64,000 bases of DNA from Cricetomys ansorgei (GCA_026225945.1 JAMJFZ010000107.1:49056501-49120500), one strand, 5' to 3'. Positions 1 through 11,945 are shown, counted from the first letter of the stretch. Program-made: numbers and translations. The notes: generated by a model from the letters alone, not told the origin.

Positions 1-1111
1 GGTTGCAAAATATTGTCAATTATTTAATGTTTACCTTGCCACATTCTGCAATGAAAGCCTTCCCCTTATGAAGGAAGTATATACATTTCTTTCATTATTA
101 GATACTATTCATATCCATTGTGGAGAAAATATAAAACTGATTTGATTCATTCATGTAGTCTTGCCATTAGTGCTTAATTTGGGCTTTGTTTCCTGTCTTC
201 CCAAAATAGTTTTCAGAACAGGACTGTTCAAAAGTAACATCATCATGAGAGAATGAAACACTGGGTAGCTCAGACAAATGTAGCTGTAGAAGCTTGAGTA
301 CCCATAAATCTAGGTGTGTCTTGTGACTCACTTTGACTACGATTGTCTCAGTCTGAGTCTGTTCTCAGAGACTTCAAAGTCTTTTCCTTTTTCCATTTTT
401 GAGAAACTGCTCTCTCACCACTATGTAAAAGCCCACCTTATCCTACTAGAATATAGGAGGCCATGTGGAGATGCAGTAACACTGATATGCTTTAGTCGCC
501 GTCCAATGGCAACTCTGGCCATTATTCTGTGTTATTATTTGGCACGTAAATGAAGCTACAGGGGTAAGCCCCAGCAACACTAGAAAAAAGACAATCTGTG
601 ACCCACACAATTAGGAGGAAAAGAAGTTTAGTTATTAGTAGCTACTAAATTTTCGTATGCTTTATTGTATATTATAGTTAATTATTATTATTAACAATTA
701 TTAATAATTTTCTATAAAATCTTCAATTTATAACATTTGGGTACGTGCAGGGGCCAAGGGTATTGCATTCGTACTCACTTGCAAGATGATGTTTCATGTC
801 GTCTAGCCTTCACATACACAGTTACTCCAAGCTTATTGGAAGAAAAGCATGTACAACTGCAATAGGGAATTTTGATGCACAATGCTTCCTTCTCCTACTT
901 TCATAATGCTGTGTGATGTATTCTTAGAGCCTAAGTACTTAAAATGGATTAATATTAAGTAATAAATTATTTTTAAAGTAACTTTTAGAGTTCTTCTCTA
1001 TAAATATTTGAAAAGCATTTGGAGCATCTCGTGAGTAAAATGAATATAATAAAAAAATTTCAAACATCAATTTAAACTAAATATATCCTCTTACGAAAAT
1101 AAATTGAATTT
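1..1111. other. Unique AT-rich DNA, no gene seen
   Basis: No repeat family is recognised and no convincing coding signal is present. A short stretch near 670-715 is almost pure A/T with partly palindromic ATTATTAA-type runs. The 79-codon open frame at 314-553 has no homology I recognise and is within chance length. Confidence 0.6.
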
Positions 1112-1271
1112 AGCCGGGTGGTGGGTGGTGGTAATACACAGCTCTAATCCCAGCACTCAGGAGGCAGAAGTAGGTAGATCTCTGTGAGTTTGAGGCCAGT
1201 CTGGTCTACAGACTGAGTTCCAGAACAGCCAGAGTTACAACAGAGAAAACTTTCTTGAAAAACAAAAAGAT
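1112..1271 (+). repeat. B1 SINE (7SL-derived), moderately diverged
   Basis: The segment opens with GCCGGGTGGTGG, continues with the B1 box-B-like block CTAATCCCAGCACTCAGGAGG, GAGTTTGAGGCCAGTCTGG and GAGTTCCAGAACAGCCAGAG, and ends in an A-rich tail. Order and length of about 150 bp fit a nearly full-length B1. Several substitutions and the loss of most CpGs suggest an older copy. Confidence 0.9.
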
Positions 1272-2447
1272 TAAAATACAGTCGTTGTTTTTTGTAGCAA
1301 GGCATTTACAAGTTCTGGCATTGAGAAAATAAAAGTATGCCTAATTAAATAAAATCTATCATGATTGTATAAAAGAATACATATACTTGCATTGTCTTAT
1401 GACAATTACAGCATTCAAATGACTTGTTTACATTCACCTCAACAGGTGGGAGGTAAACTCTTTGAGGTGAAAAGTGGGCTGTAGCCATAGGTTCAATGTT
1501 GTGCTGGAACTCGCACTTCAGAATAATCTTTCAGAAAGTTGTTTAATTGTGTTACAGAGGAACTTCAACTGTGTTGACACGATGACAGGATTTGAGCTCT
1601 AACCAGGCATACAATCTTGTCACCAAAGCGGTAAAAATATAATGCTATATTTTATCATTGTCAAAGAGGAGGCCAATAACAGCAGGGAAGGTTGCAGTAG
1701 ACAAAAGGAGGCATAGTTCAGCAAAGACTTCACCAACAGAGTAGTGTGTCAAGGGCTGAGACTATAGGCAAAACTACTATTTGCTTCCCCAGTCAGCACA
1801 AAGCATTTTGTAGTTAGAAGGTGAATAAATATTCAGATACATCAATTACCTGACACTGTAGAAGTGATCACAGACTGTGCAGGTCATTGTCAAGATAATA
1901 AGTGGTCTAGCAGGGGTACATATTTTCCTGGGAAAATGTCTGGGTACACAGAAAATGATGAGGGGAGTAGCAGTTTTATTTAATTTCTCAGAATATAGAT
2001 GTCATCTGTGGTTCTTTTGCCAAGAGAAACTGATCCATGATCTATGGGCCTCATTCCATAGTGACAGTTTATTAGACTGACACAGATACGTAGGAAAGGA
2101 AGGTAGGAACTTTATTCTAAAGTAAAAGATGAGCCGTTTTCAAGATTTCCTCTTGTATTTGTTATGAATCTATGTCATAAGCTAGAGATACTTTCCATAT
2201 ATAGTATTTTCCTTTTGTGGTTGAAACACATCACAAACTTACTGCTTGCAAGTACCAAATTATTATCTACAAATTTATTATCTTATAGTATCAGAGGTTG
2301 TAAGTCCACAATGGGTTTCACTTGGCTATAATCAATTCTCATCATGACCACAAATTTCCTCTGAGTCTCTCAAGAAGAATATATTCTTTGCCTTTTTCAT
2401 CCTTCAAAGGCTGTTTAGCATTTCTGCCCCCTTTCTACCAATAAAGA
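1272..2447. other. Unique AT-rich DNA, no gene seen
   Basis: No repeat family is recognised. The 67-codon frame at 1877-2080 lacks recognisable motifs and is treated as chance. Confidence 0.55.
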
Positions 2448-2449
2448 CA

Positions 2450-2493
2450 GTGTTCAATCAATCAACCAATCATCAACCTATCAACCAATCAGT
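2450..2493. repeat. Imperfect CAAT-type tetranucleotide tract
   Basis: The run consists of CAATCAATCAACCAATCATC followed by further CAAC/CAAT units. It is a degenerate (CAAT)n microsatellite, not a regulatory cluster of CCAAT boxes. Confidence 0.6.
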
Positions 2494-2647
2494 CTCTCCC
2501 CTGTTCCTCATTCTTTCTCTCTCCTCTGCTTCCATCTTTAGATCCTTTCCCCTTTGAATCGAATACTCTTTCTAATTGTCTTGTTTATCTTTTAAGAACT
2601 CTGTGATTACTTTGGATGTGCTAGGATTATCCAGGATAATCTTTCAT

Positions 2648-2790
2648 TCCAGAAAGGGTTTCTCTGTTGTACCTCTTGGCCGTCCTTTAACTCACTCTGT
2701 AGACCAGGCTGTCCTTGTACTCACTGAGATCCACCTGCCTCTGCCTCCCGAGTGCTGAGATTAAAGGCATGTGCCACCACCACCCAGCCC
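2648..2790 (-). repeat. B1 SINE, minus strand
   Basis: On the plus strand the antisense B1 order is visible: AGAAAGGGTTTCTCTGTTG, then TAGACCAGGCTGTCCTTG, GAGATCCACCTGCCTCTGCC, GAGTGCTGAGATTAAAGGC and a CACCACCACCCAGCCC end. The 60-codon frame at 2576-2758 lies largely inside it and is not a gene. Confidence 0.92.
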
Positions 2791-3501
2791 TTTCCTCTAA
2801 TAATCCTCAACTATCTCTAAACTTTTATAAACCAGAGGGATGCAGAAAGGCCTCATGAAACCCTTTCCTTACATTGTTCGACTGTCGTAAACACCTTGGG
2901 ACTTGGTCTCATGAGCACTTTCCCACCTTCATGACAGAAAGTTAGTGGCCACTATGTTGTAGAGTTCTTCCTCAGGTAATCACAGCTCTCAGTGGTGTTG
3001 AGAGTCTAAGGAGATAATGGCCATGTTATGCTTGGAAAACAGCATTCCACAACAGCCTGGGACTTACTTGACTTTCATGCTGAGTCTAAATGTGTCCAAG
3101 GGAGTTCAGTGGTGTGTGTGTGTGTGTGTGTATTTAGACAGAAGGTATGGGGACACTTCCAAGCATTAACCACCAGGGATGAAATACTAATTATCTGCTG
3201 AGCATAAATATTTAAGCCTAAATAGCTATGCTTGTTTAAAATCCTGCTTAAGATGAATATTTCCACATAAGGGTCAACAAAGAAAGCATTAAATGTTAAT
3301 GGCCCTGATTTTATTGTAGGCAAAGTGAAAATAGCTTTATCTCATCTTCCAAGTAGAGAAATACATACGGTGCCAAGCCATAGTGTTTAGTTATATAGTA
3401 GAAGAACACCACTGGGAAGTTTGGCCCAGTTTTTCAGCTCGTATAATGCTACCACAGGGACATGTTGAAAATTAACAATTTGGAAAATCATAGCAACAGC
3501 T
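2791..3501. other. Unique DNA with one short TG tract
   Basis: Nothing gene-like is seen. The only recognisable element is the (TG)n tract listed separately. The minus-strand open frame across 3075-3323 runs through that tract and is rejected. Confidence 0.5.
3112..3131. repeat. (TG)n microsatellite
   Basis: About ten uninterrupted TG units. Confidence 0.9.
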
Positions 3502-3657
3502 TAATTTTATTTTGTATTTTTGGAGACAGGGTCTTACTATGTAAATCTCGCTTGTCTGGTATATGCTATATAGACCAGTCTTGTTTGGAAGTCACAAAGA
3601 CTTGCCTTCCTCTGTTACTTGAATGCTGGTATTAAGGCACATATTGATATGCCAAGC
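3502..3657 (-). repeat. Old B1-related SINE, minus strand
   Basis: Antisense B1 landmarks remain: GGAGACAGGGTCTTACTATG, ATAGACCAGTCTTGTTTGG, and GAATGCTGGTATTAAGGCAC. The copy is strongly diverged and seems to have a short internal reiteration around 3552-3580, which fits an old B1F/proto-B1 type copy. Confidence 0.75.
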
Positions 3658-3904
3658 CTACATTTCGTCTTAAAATGAATTCCCTTACTGGTTATAGATA
3701 CCAAAACTAAATAGGTCTTGGGTTGTTTTCCTTTGCTTAAGTAACATTTCAGATTTCATATTGTAACATGTTGCCACCAGCAGTAAATTTTATTGAAACA
3801 AACTTACTATTGTAGACTTTCACTGTCCATCAATTAGCTAACAAAATCTAAGCTTCATGTGAGATTCTAGAAATATTTAATCAATAAAATTTTTAAGAAA
3901 ATAA

Positions 3905-4180
3905 GGTACAGGAATGTGGCACTATGAGCAGAAAACCTGAGGTCAAAATTTCTGCTCGGCCACTTCCTGCTCATGGGCACTACAGAAATAATTGCATTAT
4001 ACCATGCTGTAATTCTACTTTTCTCTCTCCTTAGATGATTATTTCTGCCATTTGGAAAGAACCATTGCAAAAAACTTTCTGTGTAAGATTTTTTTATAGG
4101 AATTAAATGATTTTATGCAATAAATCCTTAAAATAGTATTTAGCATACAGACAGTTTTGAATAGATTTTCAACAAATAGA
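3905..4180 (+). repeat. Probable MIR SINE (ancient)
   Basis: A faint MIR-like order can be followed: a block near 3930 resembling the MIR 'AGACCTGGGTTC...GCCACT' core (here ACCTGAGGTCAAAATTTCTG and CGGCCACTTCC), then a pyrimidine-rich stretch, then GGAATTAAATGATTTTATGC and TTTAGCATACAGACAG resembling the MIR tail. The match is highly diverged, so this is a judgement by eye. Confidence 0.5.
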
Positions 4181-5569
4181 AAGTCAGTCTAAGTTTGTCA
4201 ATAATGTGAAGGGTGATGGTTATGAAAGTATCATCTTGACTATTGTGGAACTAACATTCTTGATTTGGGATAAAGTATTTTCAGTGGCATGGTCAAACAT
4301 TCTTCCACATTTCTGAAACTTCATTTTTTCCCCCCTAATATCTTTGGTGAATGTTATCCTAATGTCTTTTTCTAGTCACACAGAGAAATTGATACTCAAG
4401 ATATGCAGTATTACTGAAGGCAGTAACTTGAGGGATGTCAGCCTCTCCCAGCAAGTACTGTTAGGGGCTTGCTTAAGTTTCAGACAGCCATATCCCGCAT
4501 TTCCACGATCACATTACATACATACTATTTTAAGGAGCAGGACTTTAGTGGTTGTCACTAAATAAGCTTCATTAGCAGTGGAAAGTGTGCCAGTTCTAAT
4601 GCCACTTAAAGCAAGTACTTAGTGCAAATCTATTTATGTGGGAATTTTATCTTAGTACTCCTTTGGAAAGCCCTTTTCCCTCTGCATATCTAGTTCTGAA
4701 AAACAAAACAAAGCAAATTGGTTCGGCCTATTTTTATTTTTTTGGAATGACAGACCACAAGGACACAAAGCCCTGGAGAATTTCCTCAAAGCAGCTCAAA
4801 ATTCTCTCTGAAGTTAACTGCAAGAGAGCAGAAGATTTGAATGGAATTGATAATTTTAGAAACTATACAAGTCCCAAATAAGAAAGCATCACAGCACTTC
4901 CTGGTTGTGAAGCTGATTTATTTTGTATTGAATCTGTTGATTGGCTGGGCAATGGCACCAGTAACCATTAAGCACTGATGCCGAGATTTGGATTAGTGTT
5001 TAATGGTTCCCCTTCCAATTATTGAGAAACATGGAAATTCAGATTTCAAAGTTGCAAAGTTCCTCGAGTGAGGAAAGACAATTTTCAGTAGATGCTTAGT
5101 CACTCTGACTAAAGGATATGTAAATGCTATGGCTGTTTTCAAGATATTCCTCAAGCATCTTTGATTTACTAAAACAAAATAATCTGTTATATGCCAAGAT
5201 TTCCAATGCTGATTTAGCCTTCAGGTGTATTTAAAGATCAATTAGCATTCACCTTTCAGTCTTCATCCCATGTTCCTTACCAAAACATAATGCTGAGGTA
5301 ATAAAGTCTCACCTTCACAAAAGGGATCATCAAAAGGTATGAGAGAATGTCACACGGGCAACTCTCTAAACGGTCACAGGGATTTGGGAGCAGCTTCTAC
5401 AGGGATGAAGAAATAGTAGGTGAACAGATACTATTTTAAAGGCTGCTGTTGTTTTAGAGGTTATGATGGCAGAGCAAAGACCGTAGTGATATAAGGATGG
5501 GCACACTCACCAAATTCCTTTATGACAGATTCCTTCATTATATATCTATAAAAGAATTCTAAGTGCGGT
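4181..5569. other. Mostly unique DNA with one strong hairpin
   Basis: No gene or repeat family is recognised apart from the hairpin at 4963-5008. The open frames at 4344-4565 (73 codons) and 4636-4881 (81 codons) show no motif, no favourable codon pattern and no neighbours that would support them. Confidence 0.5.
4963..5008. other. Inverted repeat / potential stem-loop
   Basis: Arms of 17 nt (4963-4979 and 4992-5008) flank a 12-nt spacer. Fifteen positions are Watson-Crick complementary, and the two others would form G-U pairs if transcribed from the plus strand. The stem is too short for a typical pre-miRNA. Confidence 0.7.
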
Positions 5570-5725
5570 ACAGACATTATTATTTAATGAGCATCACAGC
5601 TCTTTGTTGCTAATTTTACTCTTACTTATCTTATGGGAGAACTGAGCCAGTTTGTCCACCCAAATCTCTCTCTAACTCAAGCTGAACTTCAAATCTAGCA
5701 ATTGGGCTCTTAAACACCAGCCTTA
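5570..5725 (+). repeat. Probable MIR SINE (ancient)
   Basis: The segment follows the MIR order 'ATTATTTAAT...ATCCCCATTTTACAGATGAGGAAACTGAG...TTGAACCCAGG...CTCTTAAC' in diverged form (TTATCTTATGGGAGAACTGA, then CTTCAAATCTAGCAATTGG, then GGCTCTTAAACACC). The call is by eye and diverged. Confidence 0.5.
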
Positions 5726-5879
5726 GAATGTGGGGAAATAAAAGAATAACTTTTCCTGGGTTGTATTTTTACCTTTATCATTTAATAATCACTTTTTGCA
5801 TATTAAATGGAAATTTTTCATTGCTGTCACAATTTTTAAACATAAGACTATACTACTATTTTTATATATAATAGCATTT

Positions 5880-6110
5880 TTCAAGTACTGTTAGTTTCAG
5901 GACATTATCTGTTTAGAACCTTCACTTCTACAGTCCTGTGAGACCCTTCCTAAGCATGCTTTTTGCTTACATACTATGTTATCTGTTTTCTCTGAATTGC
6001 AAATGTCCTACTTCATGGGATGCTTGGTTAAATAGTTTGAAGACAATAGTGAAGTCACAGAGGCATTGTCTAATGAGAGTTTGAACTCTGGCAAGTGTGG
6101 CTCACAATAA
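5880..6110 (+). repeat. Possible second MIR fragment
   Basis: Weak MIR-like features: ACATTATCTG, TCCTGTGAGACC, GTGAAGTCACAGAGGCATTG and GAGTTTGAACTCTGGCAAG in the right order. Divergence is high and a chance resemblance cannot be excluded. Confidence 0.35.
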
Positions 6111-6965
6111 TACTGTTTTTGTTTATTTTAACCTCAAAAACCTTAACTGAAGCTGGTTTCAAGGATAAGCACAATTTACATTTACAAGTTTAGAGTAGAG
6201 TTTAAATCCCTTAAGCAGTGACATTCAACTTGGTCAAATATACTTTCCACATTATTTGTTATGATTAGTTTACCAGCCTGGGTTAGCTGTACTTCAGAAT
6301 ATGAAATGAATACCAAGTATTTTCTTTGAGAGATTAAACAAATTCATTGTGCACTAGATAACAATACGGTTTTGAATTTCTCATATTTGTACAATGAATT
6401 TATCTTATATTTCTATAATTTATCGGATAAGTTTAATGGCCATAATTACCCTGGACCAATAAATCTGGATGTTTTAAGTTATAATTTTTACATGCACTGT
6501 ATTATTATAAAATATTCATCTTGATATAATTGTTGCTGTATTAAATTATATGTGGAAGTTTTGTTTTATTCTTGATTTAAATTAATTAATAAAACAATAG
6601 AAATTAGATTAGATCAGTAGGGTAAATTCATAATAGTATTCTATATTATGAAAGAAACTATCTTCAAATCACTTAAGACTTGAAATAAATAATTGTATAC
6701 ATTTTTTCAATTGCTGTTGAATTGAAGAAGCTCTAGTTATTAGATGCTACAAATAGATTTTTTAAGCACTATTTTTCATGGTGTTGTTATTGAAAGTGAC
6801 TTTTTTGAAATTGTCAATCCTTTTGATAATTTTGCTATAAACAGAAAAAAAATGATTGCTATAAACCAATCTCCCCCCAACCCCACAACACACACAAATA
6901 CACACTTCTAAACAAGATTCTATGCAAGATAATTGATGGCTTTGAGGCTATCTGCAAAGTACTTG

Positions 6966-6968
<3 letters not shown>
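6111..6968. other. Unique AT-rich DNA
   Basis: No gene or family is recognised. A small exact 10-bp repeat (TGCTATAAAC) occurs twice within about 25 bp around 6832-6866. Confidence 0.5.

Positions 6969-7010
<42 letters not shown>
6969..7010. repeat. (TA)n microsatellite
   Basis: About 20 uninterrupted TA units. Tracts like this are length-variable and self-complementary. Confidence 0.95.
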
Positions 7011-7011
<1 letters not shown>

Positions 7012-7862
7012 TTTTTCAGGCTAAATGGACTGTATGTTTGGGATTAGCTTTGCCCTCTTTCTCAATAGTCTTGTTGTAACCAGTTGCATATCTTTGTCTT
7101 GTCTATTTCTCTGATGGTGCGATCAATTCAGAGCTGGAACTCCCATCTTGCTTACCCTGTCTTTTCTGAGTTTTGTGTAATCCACACTAGATGCCTACTA
7201 TAGAGCATATTGAGTTGATGAATAATTGAGTGAAGGGAGTTAATTGTTCTTTCATTCCACCAAAACACATGGACTCTTCTGGAAAGGTGAGGACACTCTG
7301 CTGTTGGAATTGCTTGTGACCTTAGCAAGCTGAAGCAGTGAAATAGATAAGCAAAGGAGCAAGAGCTTTCCTGATGACAGTGTGATAGAGTAGAAAGTGA
7401 ATGCATAGAGGGGATTTCATATAGAAATGCAGTAAAAGGGCTTGGCCTGTGCAGAGGTGAGTGGGACGATTACCCAGGCTGTTCCCGCGTGTTTGACAAG
7501 AGTGGCAGGGACTGCAGGAAAGTATGTAAGTGAGCAGGCAGATCTTTGAAACTAGGTTAGTATGAACAAGAATGTGGGGCACAGGTCACTGAAAGGCAAC
7601 GTGGAGATGACATGAAGAACATTCTGAAGTTGGTGAGAGGTTTCTCTGGGGAAACTTCATCAGGTCCTCATATGGTATTCTAATAAGAAAACCACACACT
7701 GAGAGTTTATAATGGATGCTTTGGCTATGATGATGTGAGTGTCAATCAATCTTTTGGAGAGGAAGTCTTCCTTACAAAAAATGAGAATAAGCAGTTTGAA
7801 GGAGGATTTTCTTTGTCTCAGCAAGTCACAAGTCCTTTGGTAAAACATCTTTGCTTTTGTGA
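7011..7862. other. Unique DNA, no gene seen
   Basis: Slightly richer in G/C than its surroundings. Two overlapping minus-strand open frames of 84 and 86 codons (7152-7582) have no recognisable motif. The 3' end carries the 42-bp segment that recurs inverted at 11388-11429. Confidence 0.5.
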
Positions 7863-7869
7863 GATAGAT
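7828..7869 (+). repeat. 42-bp segment, exact inverted copy at 11388-11429
   Basis: The reverse complement of these 42 bases is found without mismatch at 11388-11429. About 13 further bases into the GATA tract also match with one mismatch. Both copies abut a GATA/TATC tract. No known family is recognised. Confidence 0.95.
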
Positions 7870-7873
7870 GGAT

Positions 7874-7916
<43 letters not shown>

Positions 7917-7992
7917 GATAGATAGATAGATGATAGATAGATAGATGATAGATAGATGATAGATAGATAGATGATAGATAGATGGATAGATA
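7863..7992. repeat. (GATA)n microsatellite, interrupted
   Basis: About 130 bp of GATA units interrupted by ATGATAGATAG-type breaks. The 145-codon minus-strand open frame over 7660-8097 (repeated Ser-Ile-Tyr-Leu) is a translation of this tract and not a gene. Confidence 0.97.
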
Positions 7993-9605
7993 AAAGCCAG
8001 TGCTTAGGCCCTCATCAAACTCAATACTCCTAATTCTAGTTGCTCCCTCACAATATTGACTTCCCAGGTTTACTTCTTCTTCAAATGCAATAAGCACATA
8101 TAGAGTTCTTATTGCTAACTTGGAGGGATACTGGTTGGTTTAAATTAATGAAAAGCAATGACAACTCCTTAAGCCTCTTTCAACTACCTATTATTTGAAT
8201 ATTCTCTGTTATGTGCTGTGCTGTTACCCATTCTCTGAGAGATCCATTCATGATTTTCATGTTCGCTCATGGTTATTTTAATGAATGGAAAATAGACATT
8301 ATAGTGGGGCTCTTTTAATGAAAGATAAATACTACTACATCATTTAGGGCTTCTTTTATTCATGTCTTCTTCCTGGCTTTTCAAATTGACACTTCATGGT
8401 GTATTATGACAATGCATATCCTACAGGAAGTTACAGAACACAAGGAACATCACAGAGATATGGTTACTATTCATGTGAAAAAAACAGCAGATTGGAAAAC
8501 TTTAGCACTTTAATTGTTTATATGCAAATAAATTCTGTTAAGTACAAATGATCCTTATCTGTTTCTTAAAACAAGAACAACAGGACTTTTACTTGAAGAA
8601 TGTTTCCAGTATTTAAAGCTGTTCTTTGTAGGGAATGCTAAATGAGTCACACTGATGAGTAAAACAAAGCAAAGTGAGCCCCACATATTTTGTGACTACC
8701 AAGTGGGAGAAAGAAAAGACAAAATTTTTCTACTGTGAAAGTAATTGTATTTCTTAAATTGTCATCTAGTCATTCTGTGTTCATATCTAGCTAATTTAGA
8801 TCTATAGGTACATCAAGAAGAACATTCAAAAATATTCTAGACAATACATCTGTACCAGCCAGTCTTTCTGTAGGAGATGCCTAGGAACTAATACAGGGAT
8901 AGAAAAGTGGGTGTGCAACATTCCTAGTGGTGCTCACTTTCTTGAATCAACTCTTCTTGGTTTATTTTGTTGAAATTGTATAGACTCTGCTTCATTAAAT
9001 ATTCAGATTAATACATTACTTTGGAGAGGTATGCTGGAGTCAAATAATCTTAGAATATTTTAACTTACTGGAAAAAATTATTGTATAGTATGTGAATTTG
9101 TTATTTTTTACTGTTATAGACTTAAAAGGGAATTTAATCACGCTTGAATTCCTTATTGATTTTATACATAATGCTTGGTGGGACACAGCCGTCCCCTCAT
9201 AGTGGCTGAGAAATGAGAGAGCGTGAGCCTAGATTCCCATGATTCTTTTAGGAAAGCATGCTCCCAGGTAAGTCAGGACTCCTCCTAGTCCCCATCTACT
9301 AAAGTCTGTATTACCTCACAGCAGTGCCAGGCTTACAGTTTTATTTTGAGGGACATTCTAGATACAACTCATAGGTTGACAGAATTTCCTTGGACCCAAT
9401 GCCTGGTACAAGCTATTAGCTAAGGAAGTGATTTTTGAATAAAAGAATTAAACTCACAACCAGAGCTCCAAATTGAAACTTGAAAGGAATTTCTCTGTGT
9501 AAACCAGTTCCCAAGATAATTAAGACTGGGCTTGTGAGATATTTCATGTAACTAAAGCCAAATAATTAACACTTGGAAGATGTAGAAGAGCAAGAGAAGG
9601 TGAAG
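7993..9605. other. Unique AT-rich DNA, no gene seen
   Basis: No repeat family or coding signal is recognised over this stretch. Confidence 0.5.
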
Positions 9606-9610
9606 ACACT

Positions 9611-9652
9611 AAAAAAAATAAATAAATGAATAAATAAATGAGTAAATAAATG
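9611..9652. repeat. (AAAT)n-type tract
   Basis: An A-run followed by AAATAAATGAATAAATAAAT-like units with single-base interruptions. It may be the tail of an unrecognisable older SINE, but the upstream sequence does not match one that I can identify. Confidence 0.85.
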
Positions 9653-9818
9653 GTAGCATCTAAATGTTGTCTAAATATTCACCCAATGTATAGCAGGAAA
9701 CAGATTAGCCAAATGTTAAAGCTTATAAATTTGTAGTACATTTTATATCTATTAAATGAATCACTGTATCTTTCCATTTTGCAATCTAAATCAAGCATCA
9801 AATTTTTATTTTCCATTT

Positions 9819-10036
9819 TAAAAAAGATTTATTTCAATTTTTTAAAATCTGAGTGTTTTTCCTGAATGTATGTCTGTGTACCACAAAAATGCAATGCCTG
9901 AGAAGGCCAGAAGATGGAGTGGGATTCCCTGGAGTTGGAATTAGAGATGGTAGTGAGCCACCAGGTGGGTGCTAAAAACAAACCCCAGACCTCTGGAAGA
10001 GCAGCATCTTATGCCCTGTGCCATCTCTCCAGGACC
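9819..10036 (-). repeat. B2/B3-type SINE, minus strand
   Basis: The plus strand reads as antisense B2: an AAAAAGATTTATTTC tail, AGAAGGCCAGAAGATGGAGT, TAGTGAGCCACCAGGTGGGT, CTCTGGAAGAGCAGC and CCATCTCTCCAGGACCC. The last part is the tRNA-derived Pol III head in reverse (GGAGAGATGG). It is a complete but diverged copy, so its internal promoter is unlikely to work. Confidence 0.88.
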
Positions 10037-11355
10037 CAAAAATCAATTTTCTAAGTAAATACTTTAATTATCAAATTAATAAAGTCAGCCTTTCTTTTAG
10101 TCAATTAACACATTCTAATCACTCTTGATGTTTAAATAAATCGTTAGTAGGTGAATTTCAGTTATTGTCAATAACAACTCTCTAGGGACCATAGGGTTTA
10201 AAAAAAACATGTTATATATTTGATCTGGAGATTTTTCCTATTTAATCTTTACTTGAATATCACATTAAATTTAATCAACTATTGTAATGGATTCTTTTAA
10301 TATGATTCATTATATTTCCTTAAGCAGCTTATGCAATTTAAGACATCAATCTGAAAATCCCCAAACATCTACAAATTTCAAGGCAACCATTGTAGTTCTC
10401 TTAATTCTGCATGCTTATTCATTTAAATAGTGTAAATGAGCTTGAAAATTAAATGGTCAAAAATTGAAGCATAAATTCCATTACTATGTAAAAAGTAACT
10501 AAGTTTTTTCCAATATTTTTTTCTCCGATAAAGAATACATTTTTCATCCATTTTTGCTGCCAGGATTATTAATACCATGTTGTTCTGAACAACAGGATAT
10601 TAGCTGTTATGGAAATATGTGACTAAGATTAACATATGCCACCTCTTTCTCTGATTCCTCCCTATTGTTGGTGTATGCATCCTAAACCAGACTGGTTTGA
10701 ATCTGACAAAAACAATTACAAAGATATCTCATGCCAACCAAATTATTTCTCTGCAGACTATTATGTAGAAAAGAATTTTACTTCTCTGTTGCTTAAGTTA
10801 ATATTTTGGAATCTTATCTCTGAATGAGAAGCTAAAAAGAAAATTATACTTTTAAAATTTATTCATTAAGCATGCATTTTATATAGAAATTATTGTAATT
10901 ATTTACCAACTTACAGAGCTGAAGGACTGGTTATTTCATTGCATCCTAAGTAACAACAGTACATATAGCTGAGCCTGCAATTACACTTTGATGTGATCAC
11001 CAGATTGTTGGAAGCAGTTTCGTCCCATAGCACTTGCTGCAATGGTCAAAGGAGATCTAGCTTGTGTTTTCCAGGATGACATCCAGTAGCCAATGAAATG
11101 GGGCTCATGTGACTAAGGAACTGGAATTCTAACTTTTTAAAATAATTTACACGCCAACTATGTCATGACGAACATAGCTTCAATGGAGGATTGTACTGGC
11201 AGAAGCAATGAGAAATGTGAGACCTAGTCTTTAGGATGTCGTGTGCAGCATGAACAATACAAGTTTGGGTCTTTTCTGCCACCTGTATTACACTTATCTT
11301 CCCCTTCCTCTTTTCCACTCTTCAATACTTGCTGTCCTTTGAGAGGCAATAGATA
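10037..11355. other. Unique AT-rich DNA, no gene seen
   Basis: No family is recognised. The 63-codon frame at 10636-10827 has no recognisable domain. Confidence 0.5.
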
Positions 11356-11359
11356 ATTG

Positions 11360-11396
11360 TCTATCTCTATCTTTCTATCTATCATCTATCTATCTC
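11360..11396. repeat. Short TATC/TCTA tract
   Basis: Imperfect TATC units. The right half is also the outer part of the inverted match to the GATA tract at 7863. Confidence 0.8.
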
Positions 11397-11429
11397 ACAA
11401 AAGCAAAGATGTTTTACCAAAGGACTTGT
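11388..11429 (-). repeat. Inverted copy of 7828-7869
   Basis: Exact reverse complement of 7828-7869 over 42 bases. Homology ends abruptly at 11429 on the side away from the TATC tract. Confidence 0.95.
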
Positions 11430-11658
11430 CCATCTAGAGGTAGGTATATAGAAACACCATATAGGTTTGCATATCAGCAAAGAATGCTTGTAAATACATT
11501 CATATATATGGATATAAACAAATGCATATAAATTAATAATAAAAGTGATCTATTTAAAGTGAGTATTTATAAATAAATACTTTAAAGTGAATACCTTAAA
11601 AAAGTAGGAGCCTACATATAATTAAAATTAGATAGTGTGACAGCGTCCTAATTTTTAT

Positions 11659-11694
11659 TGATGATGATGATGATGATGATTATTATTATTATTT
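11659..11694. repeat. (GAT)n(TTA)n compound trinucleotide tract
   Basis: About seven GAT units run directly into about four TTA units. Confidence 0.9.
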
Positions 11695-11945
11695 AATGAA
11701 CCTGGTAAATTTTTCTAAAAAAGCAAATATCCTTCAAAGGACTTCAAGCCCAGCATTGATTATGATTTCTCTCTCCTAACTGTAGTTAGAAGTGCTTGAA
11801 CTGTAGTTCTTGAATGCAGAACTTTGTTTCAGAGAATTATGAGGTACACCTAGTCCTTAATTAAATCCCATTGTGATCATACTGCCTACTATGAGGTGCT
11901 GGGTGACTTTTGCATACTCCTGGGAATAAAGGGTTGCTTGTTTTT

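Noticed and set aside
2450..2493. Cluster of CCAAT-like motifs
   Set aside because: It is an imperfect (CAAT)n microsatellite with no promoter context.
7660..8097. 145-codon minus-strand open frame with repeated Ser-Ile-Tyr-Leu
   Set aside because: The repeated residues are a translation of the GATA microsatellite. The flanks have no domain and the start is not supported.
9819..10036. tRNA-like Pol III promoter boxes on the minus strand
   Set aside because: They belong to a B2-type SINE head and are diverged; this is not a tRNA gene. The same applies to the SINE heads near 14186, 18836, 25120, 25863, 31087 and 45347.
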